Notes: a model not told the origin generated them from the letters alone. Shown: positions 13,397 through 25,287, counted from the first letter of the stretch. The stretch is 64,000 bases of DNA from Geodermatophilus nigrescens (GCF_900129495.1 NZ_FQVX01000003.1:248001-312000); one strand, 5' to 3'. Program-made: numbers and translations.

Positions 13397-14256
13397 CGGT
13401 CGACCTGCCCCTCGTCGCGCGCGGCAAGGTGCGCGAGGTCTACGACGCCGGGGACGGCCGGCTGCTGCTCGTGGCGTCGGACCGGATCTCGGCCTACGAC
13501 TCCGTGCTGCCGACGCCGATCCCCGACAAGGGGCGGGTGCTCACCGCGCTGTCGGTGTGGTGGTTCGAGCAGCTGGCGCCGGTGCTGACCTCGTTCGGGG
13601 CGTCGCACCACCTGGTGTCGGCCGACGACGTGCCGGCGTCGGTGGCCGGGCGGGCGATGCTCGTGCGGCGGCTGGACATGCTCCCCGTGGAGTGCGTGGC
13701 CCGCGGCCACCTGTCCGGCTCGGGGACGAAGGAGTACGAGCGCACCGGCGCGATCGTCGACGTCGCCCTGCCGCCCGGGCTGGTCGAGGGCTCGCGGCTG
13801 CCGGAGCCGGTGTTCACGCCGTCGACCAAGGCCGAGGTGGGCGAGCACGACGAGGCGATCGACTTCGCCCGCGTGGAGGCGCTGGTGGGCGCCGGCCGGG
13901 CCGCCGAGCTGCGCGAGCTGACCCTGGCGCTCTACCGCCGGGGCGCCGAGATCGCCGCGGCGGCGGGGATCGTGCTGGCCGACACCAAGTTCGAGTTCGG
14001 GCTCGGGGCCGACGGCGGCCTGGTGCTCGGCGACGAGGTGCTCACGCCCGATTCGTCGCGGTTCTGGCCGGCGTCGTCGTGGGCGCCGGGCGCGCCCCAG
14101 CCCTCGTTCGACAAGCAGTACGTCCGCGACTGGCTCACGTCGTCGGGGTGGGACCGCGTCTCCCCGCCTCCGGAGCTGCCCGACGACGTCGTGGCCGCCA
14201 CCCGCGAGCGCTACGTCGCCGCCTACGAGCAGCTGACCGGCCGCCGGTTCGCCTGA
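13393..14256 (+). CDS. purC: SAICAR synthetase (phosphoribosylaminoimidazole-succinocarboxamide synthase)
   Basis: This 287-residue enzyme condenses CAIR with aspartate using ATP, just upstream of the PurB step. Visible motifs are RGKVREVYD at the N-terminus, the [19 protein letters not shown] loop, the [12 protein letters not shown] segment and the C-terminal DSSRFWP and [13 protein letters not shown]. The GTG at 13393 overlaps the purB stop (GTGA). The length is typical of the longer actinobacterial/eukaryote-like form. It is followed by a convergent wall-protein gene. Confidence 0.96.
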   Translation: MTVDLPLVARGKVREVYDAGDGRLLLVASDRISAYDSVLPTPIPDKGRVLTALSVWWFEQLAPVLTSFGASHHLVSADDVPASVAGRAMLVRRLDMLPVECVARGHLSGSGTKEYERTGAIVDVALPPGLVEGSRLPEPVFTPSTKAEVGEHDEAIDFARVEALVGAGRAAELRELTLALYRRGAEIAAAAGIVLADTKFEFGLGADGGLVLGDEVLTPDSSRFWPASSWAPGAPQPSFDKQYVRDWLTSSGWDRVSPPPELPDDVVAATRERYVAAYEQLTGRRFA

Positions 14257-14294
14257 GCCCGCTGCGGACCCAGGCTGACCGGCGGCCGCGTCGC

Positions 14295-16658
14295 TCAACC
14301 GATGCGGGTGCGCCCGGTCGCGAGGTCGACCGTGATCGTGCCGCCCTGGAACCGCTGCTGGCGGATGGACCCCGAGGCCGTCTCGGCGGCCAGCGGGTAG
14401 CCGAGCCGGCTGTGCTCCCACCCGGCGCGGGCCCACGCGTCCCGGACGGCGCCGACCACCGGCTGGGCGCCGGTCCGGGGCGTGGCGTAGATCGAGCCGC
14501 GCTGGAAGTGCTGGAAGCACCCGCCGTCGCGCAGGCCGCAGACCTGCCCGGAGACGGGGTAGCCGAGCGGGCTGTGCTCCCAGCCCGCCCTCGCCCACGC
14601 GTCCCGGAAGCCACCGAGCACGAGCTGGGGGCCGGTGGCGGGGGTGGAGTAGATCGACCCCCGCTGGAAGTGCTGGAAGCACCCGCCGTCCCGCAGGCCG
14701 CAGACCTGCCCGGAGACGGGGTAGCCCAGCGGGCTGTGCTCCCACCCGGCCCGCGCCCAGGCGTCGCGGATGCCGCCGAGCAGCAGCTGGGGGCCGGTGG
14801 CGGGGGTGGAGTAGATCGAGCCGCGCTGGAAGTGCTGGAAGCAGCCGCCGTCCCGGAGGCCGCAGACCTGCCCGGTCACGGGGTAGCCGAGCGGGCTGTG
14901 CTCCCAGCCCGCCCTCGCCCACGCGTCCCGGAAGCCACCGAGCACGTGCTGGGCGCCCGTGGCCGGGGTGGAGTAGACCGAGCCGCCCTGGAAGTGCTGG
15001 AAGCAGCCGCCGTCGCGCAGGCCGCAGACCTGCCCGGTGACCGGGTAGCCCAGCGGGCTGTGCTCCCAGCCGGCCCGCGCCCAGGAGTCCCGGATGCCGC
15101 CGAGGACCGCGTGCGTGCCCGTGCCGGGGGTGGAGTAGATCGACCCCCGCTGGAAGTGCTGGAAGCAGCCGCCGTCGCGCAGGCCGCACACCTCGTCGGT
15201 GACCGGGTAGCCCAGCGCGCCGAACTCCCAGCCGGTCGCGGACCAGGTGTCCCAGATCGGCCCGCTCACGCCGTGCGACCCCGTGGCCGGGCTCCAGTAG
15301 ACGCCGCCGTCCTCGAAGCGCTGCATGACGCCGCCCCGGATGACCACCTGGGGGACGGTCGGGTACCCGAGCGGGCCCTCCTCGTAGCCGGTCGCGGCCC
15401 AGCCGTCCTCGATGACCTGCCGGACGACGCGGGTGGAGGTGTAGGAGGAGGACCAGATGCTGCCGCCCTCGAACAGCTGGAAGCAGCCGAAGTCCCGCAG
15501 CCCGCACTCGCTCTCCATCAACGGGAAGCCGAGATCGCCCGCGGCGCCTCCCGCGGAGGCGTACTCCGTGGCCGACGCGTCCCGCACGGAGAACGGGTCC
15601 TCACCGTCCCGCTGCACGATGACGCCGTGGCTGTGGTCCTGCTGCCGCCCGCCGGGGATCGCGCGTTCCGGCACCGTGACCGGCCCGAGGGGGCCTCCGC
15701 TGCCCCCGAGGTCCACGTGGAGCAGCCCGATGGAACTCAGCAGCCGCGGAGTTCCGGTGACGGGGCCGGAGAGCAGGCTGGGCGGGTACACCGTCGTGGA
15801 GGTCGACAGGCCGCCGTTCTGTACCTGGTAGCTGTACGCGCGATCCGTCACCAGGCCGGTGTCCAGGTACTCCTTGTCGGTGACGGTGGTCAGCAGCAGG
15901 CCGTCGCGGTAGACGTTCCACGGGCCGTCGCTCTCGCCGTCCCAGCTCAGCGACAGGGCGGTGGGATCGGCGGTGCCGTCCACCCTCACGTCCCACGGCG
16001 TGGCCAAGCGCGATCCGCGGTAGACGCCCTGAGGCGACCAGGAGCTCTCGAAACCGCCACCGTTGACGGCGCCGACGTACCACGCGTAGAAGGTCGCGTC
16101 CGAGAGCCCGGTGGCGGTGAACGAGGGTCCCGCCGTGGTCACTGCGCCGCCGTTGCCGTGTACGCGGTAGCTGGTCGCGCCCGGGACTGCGGGCCACGTG
16201 AGCGTCACGGCACCTGGGCCGGCCTCCTGGATGCTGAGGCCGGAGGGCGGGGCGAGTTCGTCCCAGAGAGTGACCGTCACCGTGCCGGTCGCGGTGTTGC
16301 CGTTCCCGTCGGTGACCGTGTACGTGAACGAGTCGGTGCCCGCGGTGGCCCCTGGGTGGGGTCGATAGTTCAGGTAGCTCGGGTATCGGCTGTCGACGAA
16401 CGTCGTGCCCTTGGTCCCCGGCGTGACGGCGGTGTAGGTCAGCCGGTCGCCGTCGGGGTCGCTGTCGTTGTCGAGCGGGTGGACCCACTGGGACGTCGCG
16501 ATGTTGCGGAGTGACACGGCGTCGTCGACGGCCACGGGCGGGCCGCCGGTCGTCTCGGCGAGAGCGGGGGTCGCGGTCAGGGCCACCAGGACGGCGGCAG
16601 CCGCGGCGGCGGTGATCGGGCGCACCCCCCTCCCTCGGCGGACCGCGCCGTTCCTCAA
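14295..16658 (-). CDS. Secreted LGFP-repeat cell-wall protein with Ig-like and Fn3-like domains
   Basis: This 787-residue protein has a Sec signal peptide ending around TPALAETT. Next comes an Ig/cadherin-like domain (DNDSDPDGDRLTY...DSFTYTVTDGNGN) and two Fn3-like domains. The C-terminal half has about eight LGFP repeats; the last five or so are nearly identical 54-residue units with GWEHSPLGYPV and CGLRDGGCFQHFQ. LGFP modules are thought to tether proteins to mycolyl-arabinogalactan or peptidoglycan. Each conserved repeat carries two cysteines, suggesting disulphides outside the cell. The TTG start at 16658 gives a basic n-region; GTG 16625 is an alternative. Confidence 0.85.
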   Translation of the reverse strand: MRNGAVRRGRGVRPITAAAAAAVLVALTATPALAETTGGPPVAVDDAVSLRNIATSQWVHPLDNDSDPDGDRLTYTAVTPGTKGTTFVDSRYPSYLNYRPHPGATAGTDSFTYTVTDGNGNTATGTVTVTLWDELAPPSGLSIQEAGPGAVTLTWPAVPGATSYRVHGNGGAVTTAGPSFTATGLSDATFYAWYVGAVNGGGFESSWSPQGVYRGSRLATPWDVRVDGTADPTALSLSWDGESDGPWNVYRDGLLLTTVTDKEYLDTGLVTDRAYSYQVQNGGLSTSTTVYPPSLLSGPVTGTPRLLSSIGLLHVDLGGSGGPLGPVTVPERAIPGGRQQDHSHGVIVQRDGEDPFSVRDASATEYASAGGAAGDLGFPLMESECGLRDFGCFQLFEGGSIWSSSYTSTRVVRQVIEDGWAATGYEEGPLGYPTVPQVVIRGGVMQRFEDGGVYWSPATGSHGVSGPIWDTWSATGWEFGALGYPVTDEVCGLRDGGCFQHFQRGSIYSTPGTGTHAVLGGIRDSWARAGWEHSPLGYPVTGQVCGLRDGGCFQHFQGGSVYSTPATGAQHVLGGFRDAWARAGWEHSPLGYPVTGQVCGLRDGGCFQHFQRGSIYSTPATGPQLLLGGIRDAWARAGWEHSPLGYPVSGQVCGLRDGGCFQHFQRGSIYSTPATGPQLVLGGFRDAWARAGWEHSPLGYPVSGQVCGLRDGGCFQHFQRGSIYATPRTGAQPVVGAVRDAWARAGWEHSRLGYPLAAETASGSIRQQRFQGGTITVDLATGRTRIG
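14420..15231 (-). repeat. 162-bp tandem repeat array (five near-identical LGFP units)
   Basis: An anchor in the CFQHFQ codons recurs at 14501, 14663, 14825, 14987 and 15149, exactly 162 bp apart. The copies are highly similar at DNA level, and more diverged copies continue to about 15,540. Repeat borders are approximate. Confidence 0.9.
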
Positions 16659-16709
16659 GTCGAACGCCGGCTGACCCGCCGGGCCGGGAAGGTGCCGCCG
16701 GGCGACCGG

Positions 16710-16715
16710 TAGGCT
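16710..16715 (+). promoter_or_regulatory. Leaderless -10 box of purS (TAGGCT)
   Basis: TAGGCT lies 8 nt before the purS GTG, with no separate ribosome site. It would drive the purS-purQ-purL operon. Confidence 0.5.
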
Positions 16716-16723
16716 CGGGAGCC

Positions 16724-16963
16724 GTGCCCCAGGTGGTCGTCGACGTCGTCCTCAAGCCGGAGATCTCCGACCCCCAGGGGCAGGCGGTGCTCGGCGCACT
16801 CGGCCGGCTGGGCCACACCCAGGTGACCGGCGTGCGCCAGGGCAAGCACTTCGTCCTCGACGTCGAGGGCTCCCTCAGCCGCGCCGACCTCGAGCAGATC
16901 GCCGAGACGCTGCTGGCCAACCCGGTCATCGAGGACGTCGAGCTGCACCTCCCCACCGACTGA
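16724..16963 (+). CDS. purS: Phosphoribosylformylglycinamidine synthase subunit PurS
   Basis: This 79-residue small subunit bridges PurL and PurQ in the FGAM synthetase complex. The sequence matches the family in length and in motifs: [16 protein letters not shown] and [13 protein letters not shown]. The GTG at 16724 lies 8 nt after a TAGGCT box and encodes the conserved [10 protein letters not shown] start. purQ follows after 11 nt, and purL overlaps purQ, so the three subunits of one enzyme are in one operon. Confidence 0.96.
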   Translation: MPQVVVDVVLKPEISDPQGQAVLGALGRLGHTQVTGVRQGKHFVLDVEGSLSRADLEQIAETLLANPVIEDVELHLPTD

Positions 16964-16974
16964 GAAGGACCCCC

Positions 16975-17642
16975 GTGCGCATCGGTGTCATCACCTTCCC
17001 GGGCTCCCTGGACGACGTCGACGCCGCCCGCGCGGTGCGCCTGGCCGGCGCCGAGCCGGTCGCGCTGTGGCACGCCGACCACGACCTCCGGGACGTCGAC
17101 GCCGTCGTCCTGCCCGGTGGCTTCTCCTACGGCGACTACCTGCGCGCCGGTGCCATCGCCGCCCGCGCGCCCCTGATGCAGGACGTCGTCGACCGGGCGC
17201 GGAAGGGCATGCCGGTCCTCGGCATCTGCAACGGCTTCCAGGTGCTGTGCGAGGCCGGCCTGCTGCCGGGCGCGCTCACCCGCAACAGCCACCTGCACTT
17301 CCGCAACCGCGACCAGCAGCTGCGCATCGAGCGCGCCGACACCGCCTGGACCAGCAGCTACGGCGAGGGCCAGACGATCGTCGTGCCGGTCAAGAACGGG
17401 GAGGGCCGCTACGTCGCCGCCCCGGCCGAGCTGGAGCGGCTCGAGGGCGAGGGCCGGGTGGCGGTGCGCTACGTCGGCGGCAACCCCAACGGCAGCCTGC
17501 GCGACATCGCCGGCGTCACCAGCGAGGACGGCCGCGTCGTCGGCCTCATGCCCCACCCGGAGCACGCTGTCGAGGACCTCACCGGCCCCTCGACCGACGG
17601 CCTGGGCTTCTTCACCAGCGTCCTGAAGGCGGTCGTCAGCGC

Positions 17643-17646
<4 letters not shown>
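16975..17646 (+). CDS. purQ: Phosphoribosylformylglycinamidine synthase, glutaminase subunit
   Basis: This 223-residue class I glutamine amidotransferase releases ammonia for PurL. The N-terminus reads [13 protein letters not shown]. The nucleophile elbow is GICNGFQVL with the catalytic Cys near residue 84. The His-Glu pair is in [10 protein letters not shown] near the C-terminus. The GTG at 16975 follows GAAGGACCCCC, which gives a ribosome site. Its stop overlaps the purL ATG (ATGA). Confidence 0.97.
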
Positions 17647-19987
<2,341 letters not shown>

Positions 19988-19988
<1 letters not shown>

Positions 19989-20374
19989 TGCCCGCGCAGC
20001 CGATCCCCGCCGACGAGCTGCGGGCCGCCGTCGACGCGGTGCGCCCGTGGCTGGCGGGGGAGGCCGGGCAGCCGGCGCGGTCGGTGCTCGGCGCGGCGGT
20101 GAAGACGAGCACCCGCTGGCTGGCCCAACAGGTGCCCGGGCGCTCGGTGGAGCTGCGGGTGCCGCCGCACGTCGCCGTCCAACTGGTCCCGGGGCCGCGG
20201 CACACCCGGGGGACGCCGCCGAACGTCGTGGAGACCGACGCCGCCACGTGGCTGCGGCTGGCGACCGGCGAGCTGAGCTGGGCCGAGGCGGTGGCCGCCG
20301 GGTCGGTCAGCGCGAGCGGCAACCGCGCCGACCTCTCCGAGCACCTGCCCCTGCGCCCCCTGAGGGGCCACTAG
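19988..20374 (+). CDS. Sterol carrier (SCP-2-like) family protein
   Basis: This 128-residue protein is encoded with a 1-nt overlap to purL. The segment RPPHVAVQ-type [30 protein letters not shown] and the C-terminal [22 protein letters not shown] match the bacterial sterol-carrier-family proteins commonly found beside purL/purF in actinomycetes. These are thought to bind lipids or other hydrophobic ligands. Their link to purine synthesis is unexplained. Probably co-transcribed with the purSQL operon as its last gene. Confidence 0.8.
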
Positions 20375-20457
20375 CGCTACAAAGGCCCTCCGGGGCCGGG
20401 CCGGCCTGTCGGACCCCGCCCGTAGCCTCCCGACCGGTCGAGTCCCGGGAGGACGGC

Positions 20458-21357
20458 ATGACGCGGATGCGGGTGGCGGTGGCGACGTGCCGGACGGCGC
20501 CGCAGCTCGACGAGGACGGGCCGCTGCTCCTGGCCGCCCTGGACGCGGCCGGGGCTGACGCCGTCCCCGCCGTCTGGGACGACCCCGGCGTCGACTGGGC
20601 GGCGTTCGACGGGGTGCTGGTGCGCAGCACCTGGGACTACCCGCTCCGCCGGGACGCCTTCGTGTCCTGGGCCCGCGCCTGCCCGCCGACGGTCAACCCG
20701 GCCGGGGTGCTGGCCTGGAACACCGACAAGCGCTACCTGGGGGACCTGGCGGGCGCCGGGGTGCCGACCGTCCCCACGGTCTTCCTGGAACCGGGGGAGA
20801 CGTCGGCGGGCCCCGCGGGCGCCGGGGACGTCGTCGTGAAGCCCGCCGTCAGTGGCAGCGCCGCCGACACCGGGCGCTTCGGCAGCCTGGCCGACCCGGA
20901 GGCGACGGCCCTCGTCGCGGCGCTGCACGCGCAGGGCCGGACGGTGATGGTGCAGCCCTACCTGCCCGGCATCGACACCGCCGGTGAGACCAGCATGGTG
21001 TTCCTGGCCGGCGAGTTCTCCCACGCCGTCCGCCGGGAGCCGCTGCTCGCCGGCGCGGGGGTGCGCCGCCCGGTCGTGGTCGCCGACGTGCTCGGCACGG
21101 TGCGGCCGGTCGACCCGGACGCCGCCCAGCTGGCGGTCGCCCGGGCCGCCCTCGGTGCGGTGCCCGGCGGCCGCGGCGCGCTGTCCTACGCGCGCGTCGA
21201 CGTCATCCCGGGGGACGCCGGCCCCGTCCTGCTCGAGCTCGAGGTCACCGACTGTTTCCTGTTCCTCGCGTCGGCGGCCCCACACGCCCGCGCGCAGCTG
21301 GCCGAGCACGTGCTCGGCCGGCTGCGCGCGGGGAGGGAGGAGCGGCTCAGCCGGTGA
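20458..21357 (+). CDS. ATP-grasp domain protein (RimK/DcsG-like)
   Basis: This 299-residue protein has an N-terminal pre-ATP-grasp domain (RVAVATCRTAPQLDEDGPLL, then RSTWDYPLRRD). A C-terminal ATP-grasp fold follows, with VVVKPAVSGSAADT, MVQPYLPGIDTAGETS and the metal-binding end VLLELEVTDCFLFL. Close relatives include uncharacterised ligases and the D-cycloserine ligase DcsG, which join a carboxylate to an amine with ATP. The substrate is not predictable. ATG 20458 has a GGGAGGA ribosome site. Its end overlaps the convergent MFS small-subunit gene by 11 bp. Confidence 0.82.
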   Translation: MTRMRVAVATCRTAPQLDEDGPLLLAALDAAGADAVPAVWDDPGVDWAAFDGVLVRSTWDYPLRRDAFVSWARACPPTVNPAGVLAWNTDKRYLGDLAGAGVPTVPTVFLEPGETSAGPAGAGDVVVKPAVSGSAADTGRFGSLADPEATALVAALHAQGRTVMVQPYLPGIDTAGETSMVFLAGEFSHAVRREPLLAGAGVRRPVVVADVLGTVRPVDPDAAQLAVARAALGAVPGGRGALSYARVDVIPGDAGPVLLELEVTDCFLFLASAAPHARAQLAEHVLGRLRAGREERLSR

Positions 21358-21505
21358 AGAGGGTGAGCGCCGTCTTGACCGTCTGGTACAGGCCGTAGGC
21401 CAGCGGCACGCCGACCAGCGTCCACGCGAAGGCGATCAGCCCGGTCGGGGTGTGCACCGGCCGCTGCCCGTCGGCCGACTGCTCCTTCGAGATCGACGTG
21501 CTCAT
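21347..21505 (-). CDS. MFS transporter small subunit
   Basis: This 52-residue protein has one predicted membrane helix (GLIAFAWTLVGVPLAYGLYQTV) after a short polar N-terminus. Its ATG overlaps the stop of the OFA-family transporter by ATGA. Tiny one-helix partners of this kind regularly follow OFA-type MFS genes in actinomycetes and are annotated as MFS small subunits. A role in stabilising or modulating the transporter is inferred from that association only. Confidence 0.8.
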   Translation of the reverse strand: MSTSISKEQSADGQRPVHTPTGLIAFAWTLVGVPLAYGLYQTVKTALTLFTG

Positions 21506-22917
21506 CGGACGGCGCTCCGTTCCGGGGTCGGGGTGGCGGCGCCGGAGGCGTCGCGGTGCGGCTCGTGCCACTTGCTGTCGACCGGCCGCACCAGCAGGTT
21601 CGCCACGAACCCGACGGCGAGCAGGCCGACCATGATGAACAGCGCCGGCCGGTAGTTGGCCGCGACCAGGCTGCCCGGCTCGCCCTGGGTGTCGAGGACG
21701 CTGTTGACGATCAGCGGCCCGGCCACACCGGCCGCCGCCCACGCGGTGAGCAGCCGGCCGTGGATGGCGCCCACCTGGTAGGTGCCGAACAGGTCGCGCA
21801 GGTAGGCCGGGATGGTGGCGAACCCGCCGCCGTAGAACGAGATGATCACCGCGGCGAGCAGCACGAACAGCCAGGTGGCGCTGCTGCCGATGGTCGCCAG
21901 GGCGATGTACAGCACCAGGCCGACGCCCAGGTAGACCATGTAGATCGGCTTGCGGCCGATGTAGTCCGACGTCGAGGACCAGACGAACCGGCCGGCCATG
22001 TTGAACAGCGACAGGACGCCGACGAAGCCCGCGGCCGCGGTGGCGGCGACCGTGGAGGTGTCCCCGTCGCGGAAGAAGTCCTGGATCATCGGGCTGGCCT
22101 GCTCGAGGATCCCGATGCCCGCGGTGACGTTGCAGAACAGCACGGTCCACAGCAGCCAGAACTGCGGGGTCTTGACGGCGTTGCGCGCCGAGACGCTCTC
22201 GGTGGTGACGAGCGCCTTCTGCTTGACCGTCGAGGGGTCGAAGCCGTCGGGCTTCCAGCCCTCGGCCGGAACCCGCACGATGAAGGCGCCGAACATCATG
22301 AAGACCAGGTAGAGCGCGGCGAAGGTGAAGAAGAGCGCCGCGACGGCCTCGCCGTTGGGCACCGTGCCGGCCGTGCCGTCGTAGCTGGGGTCGTACCAGC
22401 TCATGAGCTGGCGGGACAGCGGCGACGCGATGAGCGCGCCACCGCCGAAGCCCATGATCGCCATGCCGGTGGCCAGGCCCGGCCGGTCGGGGAACCACTT
22501 GATCAGCGTGGACACCGGCGAGATGTAGCCGATGCCCAGGCCGATGCCGCCCAGCACGCCGTAACCGAGGTACAGCAGCCACAGCTGGCCGGTCTCGATG
22601 CCCAGGCCGCCGACCAGGAAGCCGGACACCCAGAAGCACGCCGAGGTGAACATCGCGGCGCGGGGGCCGTTCCTGTCCACCCACGTGCCGAACAGCGCGG
22701 CCGACAGGCCGAGCATCACGATGGCGATCGAGAAGACGATGCCGATCGCCGTCTGCGAGACCGCGAAGTGGTCGACCAGGGCGTTCTTGTAGACGCTGGT
22801 GGCGTACGCCTGGCCGATGCACAGGTGCACCGCCAGCGCCGCGGGCGGGATGAGCCACCGGTTGAATCCGGGGCGGGCGACGATGCGCTCGCGCCGCAGG
22901 AAGCCGGGTAGCGCCAC
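21502..22917 (-). CDS. OFA family MFS transporter (oxalate/formate or monocarboxylate type)
   Basis: This 471-residue membrane protein has about twelve hydrophobic segments and the MFS loop GTWVDRNGPRAAM between helices 2 and 3. It also has WFPDRPGLATGMAIMGFGGGA and SDYIGRKPIYMVY, typical of the oxalate-formate antiporter family that exchanges small mono- or dicarboxylates. GTG 22917 follows a GGAGGT ribosome site and gives the usual N-terminus; longer in-frame extensions lack conservation. The gene is coupled to the small-subunit gene. Substrate preference (formate, oxalate, lactate or pyruvate) cannot be read from the sequence. Confidence 0.88.
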   Translation of the reverse strand: MALPGFLRRERIVARPGFNRWLIPPAALAVHLCIGQAYATSVYKNALVDHFAVSQTAIGIVFSIAIVMLGLSAALFGTWVDRNGPRAAMFTSACFWVSGFLVGGLGIETGQLWLLYLGYGVLGGIGLGIGYISPVSTLIKWFPDRPGLATGMAIMGFGGGALIASPLSRQLMSWYDPSYDGTAGTVPNGEAVAALFFTFAALYLVFMMFGAFIVRVPAEGWKPDGFDPSTVKQKALVTTESVSARNAVKTPQFWLLWTVLFCNVTAGIGILEQASPMIQDFFRDGDTSTVAATAAAGFVGVLSLFNMAGRFVWSSTSDYIGRKPIYMVYLGVGLVLYIALATIGSSATWLFVLLAAVIISFYGGGFATIPAYLRDLFGTYQVGAIHGRLLTAWAAAGVAGPLIVNSVLDTQGEPGSLVAANYRPALFIMVGLLAVGFVANLLVRPVDSKWHEPHRDASGAATPTPERSAVR

Positions 22918-23072
22918 GGGGGACCTCCGCTCGGCGGGGCCGGGCGGCCCTGTTGGCAGGAAAACAGTGACGAACGCTACGTCCCCCTCCGGGAACCCGC
23001 GCGTCGAGCGTGACCGGACCGTTGCGCGGCATCCCGTCCCGCGCGACCGGACGACGGCCGGGGCGCCGCCTC

Positions 23073-23078
23073 TAGGCT
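23073..23078 (+). promoter_or_regulatory. Leaderless -10 box of the mycothiol dehydrogenase gene (TAGGCT)
   Basis: TAGGCT lies 6 nt before the ATG at 23085 and no ribosome site intervenes. Confidence 0.5.
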
Positions 23079-23084
23079 CGGCGC

Positions 23085-24170
23085 ATGGCCTACGAGGTGA
23101 GGGGCGTCGTCGCCCGCAGCAAGGGAGCACCGGTCAGCGTCGAGACGGTCCTGGTGCCCGACCCGGGCCCGGGCGAGGCCGTCGTCGACGTGCAGGCCTG
23201 CGGGGTCTGCCACACCGACCTGCACTACCGCGAGGGCGGCATCAACGACGAGTTCCCGTTCCTGCTCGGCCACGAGGCCGCCGGGACCGTGGCGGCCGTC
23301 GGTGAGGGCGTCACCAACGTGGCCGTCGGCGACTTCGTCGTCCTCAACTGGCGCGCCGTGTGCGGGCAGTGCCGCGCCTGCCTCAAGGGCCAGCCGCACT
23401 ACTGCTTCGACACCCACAACGCCGCGCAGAAGATGACGCTGGCCGACGGCACCGAGCTGTCCCCGGCGCTGGGCATCGGCGCGTTCGTGGAGAAGACGCT
23501 CGTCCACTCCGGCCAGTGCACGAAGGTCGACCCGGAGACCCCGGCCACCGCCGCGGGCCTGCTCGGTTGCGGCGTGATGGCCGGCGTGGGCGCGGCCATC
23601 AACACCGGTGGGGTGCAGCGCGGGGAGTCCGTCGCGGTCTTCGGCTGCGGCGGCGTCGGCGACGCCGCGATCGCCGGGGCGAAGCTGGCCGGGGCGACGA
23701 CGATCGTCGCCGTCGACGTCGACGACCGGAAGCTCGAGTGGGCGCGGCAGTTCGGCGCCACGCACACCGTCAACTCCCGGTCCACCGACGCCGTCGAGGC
23801 GATCAAGGGGTTCACGAACGGGTTCGGCGTCGACGTCGCCATCGACGCCGTCGGCCGCCCCGAGGTCTTCGAGCAGGCCTTCTACGCCCGCGACCTCGCC
23901 GGCCGCGTCGTCCTGGTGGGGGTCCCCACCCCGGACATGCAGCTGACCCTGCCGATGATCGAGCTGTTCGGCCGCGGCGGGGCGCTCAAGTCGAGCTGGT
24001 ACGGCGACTGCCTGCCCAGCCGCGACTTCCCGATGCTCGCCGACCTGTACCGGCAGGGCCGCTTCCCGCTGGCCGACTTCGTCACCGAGACCGTCGGCCT
24101 CGACGACGTCGAGGCGGCCTTCGAGAAGATGCACCGCGGCGAGGTCCTGCGCTCGGTCGTCGTCCTCTGA
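23085..24170 (+). CDS. S-(hydroxymethyl)mycothiol dehydrogenase
   Basis: This 361-residue zinc-dependent class III alcohol dehydrogenase oxidises the formaldehyde-mycothiol adduct with NAD. Catalytic zinc ligands are in [14 protein letters not shown] and GHEAAGTV. The structural zinc cluster is [15 protein letters not shown], and the NAD fold is [17 protein letters not shown]. The [14 protein letters not shown] segment and lack of the glutathione-type insert fit the mycothiol enzyme (MscR/AdhE2). An MBL-fold hydrolase gene overlaps its end by 1 nt, as in mycobacteria, forming a formaldehyde-detoxification pair. Confidence 0.93.
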   Translation: MAYEVRGVVARSKGAPVSVETVLVPDPGPGEAVVDVQACGVCHTDLHYREGGINDEFPFLLGHEAAGTVAAVGEGVTNVAVGDFVVLNWRAVCGQCRACLKGQPHYCFDTHNAAQKMTLADGTELSPALGIGAFVEKTLVHSGQCTKVDPETPATAAGLLGCGVMAGVGAAINTGGVQRGESVAVFGCGGVGDAAIAGAKLAGATTIVAVDVDDRKLEWARQFGATHTVNSRSTDAVEAIKGFTNGFGVDVAIDAVGRPEVFEQAFYARDLAGRVVLVGVPTPDMQLTLPMIELFGRGGALKSSWYGDCLPSRDFPMLADLYRQGRFPLADFVTETVGLDDVEAAFEKMHRGEVLRSVVVL

Positions 24171-24778
24171 TGGGCGCCCGCATCGAGAAGGCCGTCGTCT
24201 CCGGCGTCTTCAGCCTCGACGGCCAGGACTTCGACGTCGACAACAACGTCTGGCTCGTCGGCGACGACGACGAGGTGCTGGTGATCGACGCCCCGCACCG
24301 CGCCGAGCCGATCGTCGAGGCCGTCGGCGGGCGGAAGGTGACCGCGATCGTGCTCACCCACGGGCACAACGACCACATCACCGCCGCCGTCGACCTGCGC
24401 GAGGCCACCGGCGCGCCGATCTGGTTCCACCCCGCCGACACGATGCTGTGGGACGTGGTCCACCCCGGGGCGCGCCCGGACGAGGCGCTGGGGGAGGGCG
24501 CCCGCTTCCGGGTGGCCGGCACGACGCTGAGCGCGCTGCACACCCCGGGTCACTCGCCGGGCAGCACCTGCCTGCACGCCCCGGACCTGGCCGCCGTCTT
24601 CAGCGGCGACACGCTGTTCTCCGGCGGGCCCGGCGCCACGGGCCGCAGCTTCAGCGACCACCCGACGATCGTGCGGTCCATCCGCGCCAAGCTGCTCACC
24701 CTGCACGGCGACACGGTCGTGCACACCGGGCACGGCGAGGACACCCGGATCTCCGCGGAGATCAGCACGGTCTCCTGA
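24170..24778 (+). CDS. MBL-fold hydrolase paired with mycothiol formaldehyde oxidation
   Basis: This 202-residue metallo-beta-lactamase-fold protein has the metal motif THGHNDHI (about residues 61-68), the third histidine in HTPGHSPGS, the aspartate in FSGDTLFSGG and a terminal HTGHGEDT histidine. It resembles the glyoxalase II-like hydrolases. Its 1-nt overlap with the mycothiol dehydrogenase, a pairing conserved in actinomycetes, suggests that it hydrolyses S-formylmycothiol or a related thioester. That substrate is inference. It ends the two-gene operon. Confidence 0.88.
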   Translation: MGARIEKAVVSGVFSLDGQDFDVDNNVWLVGDDDEVLVIDAPHRAEPIVEAVGGRKVTAIVLTHGHNDHITAAVDLREATGAPIWFHPADTMLWDVVHPGARPDEALGEGARFRVAGTTLSALHTPGHSPGSTCLHAPDLAAVFSGDTLFSGGPGATGRSFSDHPTIVRSIRAKLLTLHGDTVVHTGHGEDTRISAEISTVS

Positions 24779-24816
24779 CCGGCACGGTCTCCGGGGTCGG
24801 CCGGACCGGCCGGGGT

Positions 24817-25164
24817 TCAGCCCCGGCCGGTCCCGCCGTCGCCCTCCGGGGACGGCGGTCGCACGGTGGGCTCCTCCGCCGGCCTGGGTGCCTGCTCCGG
24901 GGGAGCCGTGCGCTCGAGGCGCTGCCGGATGGCGGCGACGTTGAGCGCGAGGTCCTCCAGCGCCTCGACGGCGCGGGTGGCGAGCGCGAAGGTCAGGTTC
25001 TCGCGGCGCTCCTCGGGGCTGGGCTCCCGGCGGCGCTCGCGGGTCGCGCGACCCCACGGGTCGTCGTCGCGCGGGTCGTCCGCGCGCGGCTGGTCGAACA
25101 GCCCGCGGAGCATCCGCTGGGCCATCTCCAGGAACTCCTGCGGGTCGGGCCGGTCACTGGCCAT
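24817..25164 (-). CDS. Conserved actinobacterial hypothetical protein upstream of purF
   Basis: This 115-residue hydrophilic protein has an N-terminal helix (DPQEFLEMAQRMLRGLF), a charged linker, a helix with TRAVEALEDLALNVAAIRQRLE that may form a coiled coil, and a proline-rich disordered tail. No enzyme motifs. ATG 25164 has a strong GAGGAGG ribosome site. It is transcribed divergently from purF. Function unknown; DNA- or protein-binding through the coiled coil is conceivable but unsupported. Confidence 0.7.
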   Translation of the reverse strand: MASDRPDPQEFLEMAQRMLRGLFDQPRADDPRDDDPWGRATRERRREPSPEERRENLTFALATRAVEALEDLALNVAAIRQRLERTAPPEQAPRPAEEPTVRPPSPEGDGGTGRG

Positions 25165-25274
25165 GACGCCTCCTCGGGTCGTGCCCCCGACAACGCCCCG
25201 CACCCCCGCCGCAGTTCCGTCCGCGCCGGACCGCCGGGTGGCGCGCGCCACCCGGCGGGAGGGGCCGCTGCCGG

Positions 25275-25280
25275 TAGGCT
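25275..25280 (+). promoter_or_regulatory. Leaderless -10 box of purF (TAGGCT)
   Basis: TAGGCT lies 7 nt before the purF GTG, identical in form to the purS and mycothiol-dehydrogenase boxes. Confidence 0.5.
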
Positions 25281-25287
25281 GGGCTGT

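Noticed and set aside
14420..15231. Regular direct repeats as a CRISPR array
   Set aside because: The period is 162 bp with no unique spacers, and the repeats encode LGFP protein modules.
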